A stretch of 28,864 nt of DNA from Chrysophaeum taylorii. Its lineage: Eukaryota; Sar; Pelagophyceae; Pelagomonadales; Pelagomonadaceae. Shown here piece after piece: positions 25,415 through 28,864 of this stretch. Position 1 is the stretch's first letter; the number at the start of each line of letters is the position of its first letter. A model generated the notes under the pieces. It did no database searches. It had not been told where the DNA came from and saw only the letters and a program-made list of their open reading frames with translations. The stretch lies in the NCBI GenBank assembly GCA_029834535.1, contig JAQMWT010000638.1, positions 1 through 28,864 of the forward strand. The letters run 5' to 3'. The position numbers were made by a program, and so were the translations under genes.

Positions 25415-26790
25415 AAACCCTCGGCCGATCTTTTTTGAAGTAAGGTTGACGCGTGCGACGGCGATGGAGCCTTCGCCCGGCAAACGGGACGACGCGCTCG
25501 AGCCAGGGACGCGACGCTCGACGCCGGCATCGGGGCTCCTTCTTATCTTTCGGGGTTCTTTCGGGGTTCTGGCGCGCGCAAAAATGCGACGCGATTTCGC
25601 CTTTTTTGCGCGCGAACTCTTCGGTACGCGCGCGATGCGTGCCGGCGTCTTCGTCGCCGCTGCGACCGGCCACCGAAATCGACAACGGCTTGCCGCGCTC
25701 GCGTCTGCGGTCAAAGCCCGCTTCCACGGCTACGACTCGCTCTTCCGACGGGCCGTCCTCGAGAACGCGCGAGAGCGAACGAGACTCGACCGTCGACTCG
25801 GTGGATCGACCACCGTTTAACCTTCGATACGATGCGTGCCGGCGGCTTCGTCGCCGCTGCGAGCGGCCACCGGACTCGCCCGCGGGTTGACGTCCAGTCG
25901 ACCAACCCGAAAAAAAACTCGGCGGCTCGCTCGACGGGCGCCGACGGCTTCGTCGCCGCTGCGAGCGGCCAGGCCTTTATTACGCGCGAACTCTTCGGTA
26001 CCGCGCGATGCGTGCCGCCGTCTTCGTCGCCGCTGCGAGCGGCCACCGCCGTCGCGACCGCGGACTCGGACTCGCCCGCGGGTTGACGTCCAGTCGACCA
26101 ACCCGAAAAAAAACTCGGCGGCTCGCTCGACGGGCGGCGCGCCGCGCCGCCGGGCAGCGCTTCGATACGATGCGTGCCGGCGTCTTCGTCGCCGCTGCGA
26201 GCGGCCACCGCCGTCGCGACCGCGGCCTCGGACTCTCCCCCGCGGGCGACAACGGCTCGCCGTAAAGTCGCGGCCTTCGTCGAGGCGTCGTCGACCTCGA
26301 CGCGTCCGCGATTTCGCTTTGGTCGACGGTGGTCGCGCCACGTCCTGGGACTGGCCGGGCTCTGGCCATCGCAAACCTCGCGACCTACTGCTGGAGCGCC
26401 TACGGATCGAAGACCACGAAAAACGCGGCGACGACCGCGACGAGCGTGCCGCGCGCGCACGCGCCGACGACCGGCCGCGCGCCCGCGCGCGCCCACGACG
26501 ACCGCCCGTGGCCGCGCTCTGGCCATCGCCGACGGAGAAGAAGAAGACGAAGACCTCCCCGCTCGCGTCTACGGCGAAGTCCGCTTCCGCGGCCACGCCT
26601 CGCTCTTCCCGCAGCGGCCGTCCTCGCCGCGAGAACCTCTGGACCGTCGACCGCGACGGCGCGTCCGCTATCTATGGATTATGCGCCACGCCCTCCTTCT
26701 CACTACGCCCGCCGCCACCCCGGCGCCTACACCAAAAATATTGTCTATAGGGAAATACTCCAATAAAGAAAGCGGCCATCCGCCATCACA
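25415..26790. repeat. GC-rich repeat R2, copy 1, with internal duplications
   Basis: It begins AAACCCTCGGCCGATC and matches 27875 onward. Inside, GATGCGTGCCGGCGTCTTCG, TCGCCGCTGCGAGCGGCCAC recurs about four times, alternating with GCGGGTTGACGTCCAGTCGA, CCAACCCGAAAAAAAACTCG. All frames on both strands are open because of the high GC content, so none can be trusted. The only protein-like signal is near the right end on the + strand, HPGAYTKNIVYREIL at about 26722-26766 followed by a stop. This resembles the final residues of Helitron helicases (TRNVVYKEVL). R2 may be a Helitron that carries captured or satellite DNA. This is inference. Confidence 0.6.
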
Positions 26791-27001
26791 TAGTCCATCC
26801 GCAAAAAACGCAAAGCCGAAAATAAACAGGCATAACGCTAACCCCCAGAACGCTTCGCGCAACGGAAAGCAAGGAAAAGGGTACCCACCCTAACCCAAGA
26901 ACGAAAAATTGCGCAGAAATCTTCAAGAACCGAAAAGACAGAATTTCCACGGCGTGCGACGGCGTTTTTGGTCGGCTCCCGAGACGCGGCGGCCGTCGAG
27001 G
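26791..27001. other. Spacer after R2 copy 1
   Basis: An A-rich stretch (CGCAAAAAACGCAAAGCCGA) then GC-rich DNA. No gene or signal that I can support; it may be the 3' end of the R2 element. Confidence 0.4.
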
Positions 27002-27211
27002 GGGGGGTTCAGGGGGCTTGCCCCCCGAGAAAAAGCCCGGGAAAAACCCGACTTGGCTTTACTAGTCCACAATAATTAATTGGGAAATGTCAGTGGGGGG
27101 CAGAGCCCCCCAATTCCCGGGGGGTTCGGGGGGCTTGCCCCCCGAGAAAAAGCCCGGGAAAAACCCGACTTGGCTTTACTAGTCCACAATAATTAATTGG
27201 GAAATGTCAGT
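27002..27211. repeat. Two 93-bp direct repeats at 117-bp period, with hairpins
   Basis: Copies at 27002-27094 and 27119-27211 differ by about one base. Each begins with a GGGGGGCTTGCCCCCC-type palindrome and ends GGGAAATGTCAGT. Between them is another hairpin, GGGGGGC-AGA-GCCCCCC (27095-27111). Confidence 0.92.
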
Positions 27212-27659
27212 CTGTGTGTGACAGAACATTAACGGAACTCTACTTTCTGTTCGAAGCCCTATGTATGCTCGAAACGGGCCGACAAAATCTGCGTTTTGTA
27301 AAGCCGATCAAAGTCAAAACTTCAACCCGCGGCCTACTTTCTGTTCTTTGCTAAATGTATGAGCCAAAAGCCTTAATGTTTATAAAATGTTTTCTTCTTG
27401 CCATCTGCGGCGAGAGCCTTGTAGCATGTAGTATCGGAGAAAGCGTAGAAGTTTGAGCGAGAATCTGGGGTTGTTGCTGTACGTACGTCTCGAGTTCGGA
27501 TCCTGGTGGTCGATTTGTAATGCTGAGAGTAGTAGCCTGGGGAGCGTGGGCGAAGACTCGGATACGTAGTGCGCCTAGGTCCCTGGTTTCGAGTTCGATT
27601 ACCGTAGTAGTAAATTGGACGCTGGTGGTCGGAAAAATCGAGAGTATTTCGAAGAAGAA
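27212..27659. other. Uncharacterised non-coding DNA with tRNA-B-box-like phrases
   Basis: No protein is supported. Two phrases, CTCGAGTTCGGATCCTGGTG (about 27489) and TTCGAGTTCGATTACC (about 27588), resemble pol III B boxes, each with a TAGC-type phrase about 55-70 bases upstream. Stems do not pair as in a tRNA. The stretch may belong to the retroposon to its right. Confidence 0.35.
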
Positions 27660-27842
27660 AACCCGTAGTATTTGTTAAGAAGACCATACCCCGTCCCACT
27701 GCGAACGTTCCGGCTGCCAACCGGCACGCCCGGGAGGCGAATAGGTGCCAACCTACGCCGGGAGGGCGGGGATGGCCCTCGCAAGGCTCAGGATTCGTGA
27801 GGCACCGTCCTCCATCGCCCGCAGTCAGCGATCAGGGTAAGG
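27660..27842 (-). mobile_element. Third retroposon copy (5' part), inverted
   Basis: The reverse complement of this segment matches 6431-6590 of the insert in copia copy B: the start TTACCCTGATCGCTGAC (TAACCCTGCGATCGCTAACC there), the shared GCGATGGAGGACGG, CCTCCCGGGC and a CCGGTTGGCAGCCGG / CCGGTTAGCAACCGG block. Similarity fades to the left near 27660. The TTAG tail was not found for this copy. Confidence 0.55.
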
Positions 27843-27874
27843 TTGTAGTCGTAAAAATCGAGATTATTTCGAAG

Positions 27875-28785
27875 AAACCCTCGGCCGATCTTTTTTGAAG
27901 TAAGGTTGACGCGTGCGACGGCGATGGAGCCTTCGCCCGGCAAACGGGACGACGCGCTCGAGCCAGGGACGCTACGCGAGCCTCGACGCCGGCATGGCAT
28001 GCCGGCGTTTTACGTTCGGGGTTCTTTCGGGGTTCTGGCGCGCGCAAAAATGCGACGCGATTTCGCCTTTTTGCGCGCGAACTCTTCGGTACGCGCGCGA
28101 TGCGTGCCGGCGTCTTCGTCGCCGCTGCGACCGGCCACCGAAATCGACAACGGCTTGCCGCGCTCGCGTCTGCGGTCAAAGCCCGCTTCCACGGCCACGA
28201 CTCGCTCTTCCGACGGGCCGTCCTCGAGAACGCGCGAGAGCGAACGAGACTCGACCGTCGACTCGGTGGATCGAACATCGTTTCACCTTCGATACGATGC
28301 GTGCCGCCGGCTTCGTCGCCGCTGCGAGCGGCCACCGCCGTCGCGACCGCGGACTCGGACTCGCCCGCGGACTCGGACTCGCCCGCGGACTCGGACTCGC
28401 CCGCGGGTTGACGTCCAGTCGACAAACCCGAAAAAAAAACTCGGCGGCGCGCTCGACGGGCGGCGCTCCGCGCCGCCGGGCGCCCGGCGCTTCGATACGA
28501 TGCGTGCCGGCGTCTTCGTCGCCGCTGCGAGCGGCCACCGCCGTCGCGACCGCGGCCTCGGACTCTCCCCCGCCGGCGACAACGGCTCGCCGTAAAGTCG
28601 CGGCCTTCGTCGACGCGTCGTCGCGACGCGTCTGCGACATCGATTTCGCTTTGGTCGACGGTGGTCGCGCCACGTCCTGGGACTGGCCGCGCTCTGGCCA
28701 TCGCAAGCCTCGCGACCTACTACTGGAACGCCTACGGATCCAGACCACAAAAACGCGGCGACGTCCGCTATCTACGTCTAGACCA
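27875..28785. repeat. GC-rich repeat R2, copy 2
   Basis: The first ~390 bases are nearly identical to copy 1 (offset about 2,460). Relative to copy 1 it lacks ~240 bases after AAAAACGCGGCGAC (about 28750) and carries a triplicated 18-bp unit at 28352-28405. After about 28785 the sequence no longer matches copy 1. Confidence 0.75.
28352..28405. repeat. 18-bp unit repeated three times within R2 copy 2
   Basis: GACTCGGACTCGCCCGCG occurs at 28352-28369, 28370-28387 and 28388-28405 without change. Copy 1 has a single unit at the equivalent site near 26063. Confidence 0.95.
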
Positions 28786-28864
28786 TCGGCCACCGTCGGC
28801 CACACGGATAAATCTCCGTCGTGCTCCTTCGAAACCCACGCCCTGTCAACTCCAACGGTGCGCG

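Noticed and set aside
25711..26526. Long minus-strand ORFs over R2 (up to 271 codons)
   Set aside because: High GC content and tandem modules keep all frames open; peptides are Arg/Ala/Gly repeats and differ between the two R2 copies.
27530..27605. Possible tRNA gene (GTTCGATT-like phrase)
   Set aside because: Acceptor and T stems do not pair; only a loose B-box resemblance.

Overview
The window is a repeat-dense stretch of eukaryotic nuclear DNA. Nearly everything recognisable derives from mobile elements: at least three Ty1/copia retrotransposon copies, three Helitron helicase fragments, one compact Mutator-like (MULE) DNA transposon with long terminal inverted repeats, hAT-like and LINE-like remnants, short retroposons with target-site duplications, and many satellites. 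There are no bacterial operons, no rRNA and no convincing tRNA. The host cannot be named from the sequence. A microbial eukaryote or alga is plausible (copia, Helitron, MULE and a LINE tail of the 'FGAFGE' type, with GC-rich coding sequence beside more AT-rich retroelements), but that is inference.

Layout, left to right. 1-5215: copia copy A on the + strand (probable integrase end, reverse transcriptase, RNase H, a second ORF downstream of pol, and a 3' LTR), with frameshifts. 5220-6345: Helitron helicase fragment H1 with iteron-like tails and a CAGA-type microsatellite. 6351-10790: copia copy B on the + strand. Its RT is split by a 384-bp retroposon and pol is broken, but a 598-codon downstream ORF is intact, with a further acidic tail in another frame. 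10800-11783: GGGTAC-rich DNA, a 17-bp minisatellite and a perfect 16-bp inverted repeat. 11850-14944: a long degenerate minus-strand gene (coiled coil, transposase-like middle, Tudor-like acidic C-terminus). 15151-16586: MULE with ~64-bp TIRs, a SWIM zinc finger and an internal 61-bp tandem duplication. 16870-17930: unidentified minus-strand gene remnant. 18107-18563: hAT-like remnant interrupted by another retroposon. 18840-22519: copia copy C on the minus strand, same family as A. 22530-25363: LINE-like fragment and two Helitron helicase fragments arranged as a large inverted pair. 25415-28864: GC-rich repeat R2 in two copies, separated by a 117-bp-period tandem repeat and a minus-strand retroposon copy.

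The most interesting signal is a conserved second ORF 3' of pol in all three copia copies (divergent B against related A and C). It has a basic/Ser-Pro-rich N-terminus, a conserved middle, a coiled coil and an acidic tail, and no domain I recognise. A roughly 21-nt motif (core AACGTCGTTAAACTA) sits between pol and this ORF in all three copies and recurs at two further frame boundaries. This suggests a dedicated expression signal, possibly a splice acceptor or reinitiation site.
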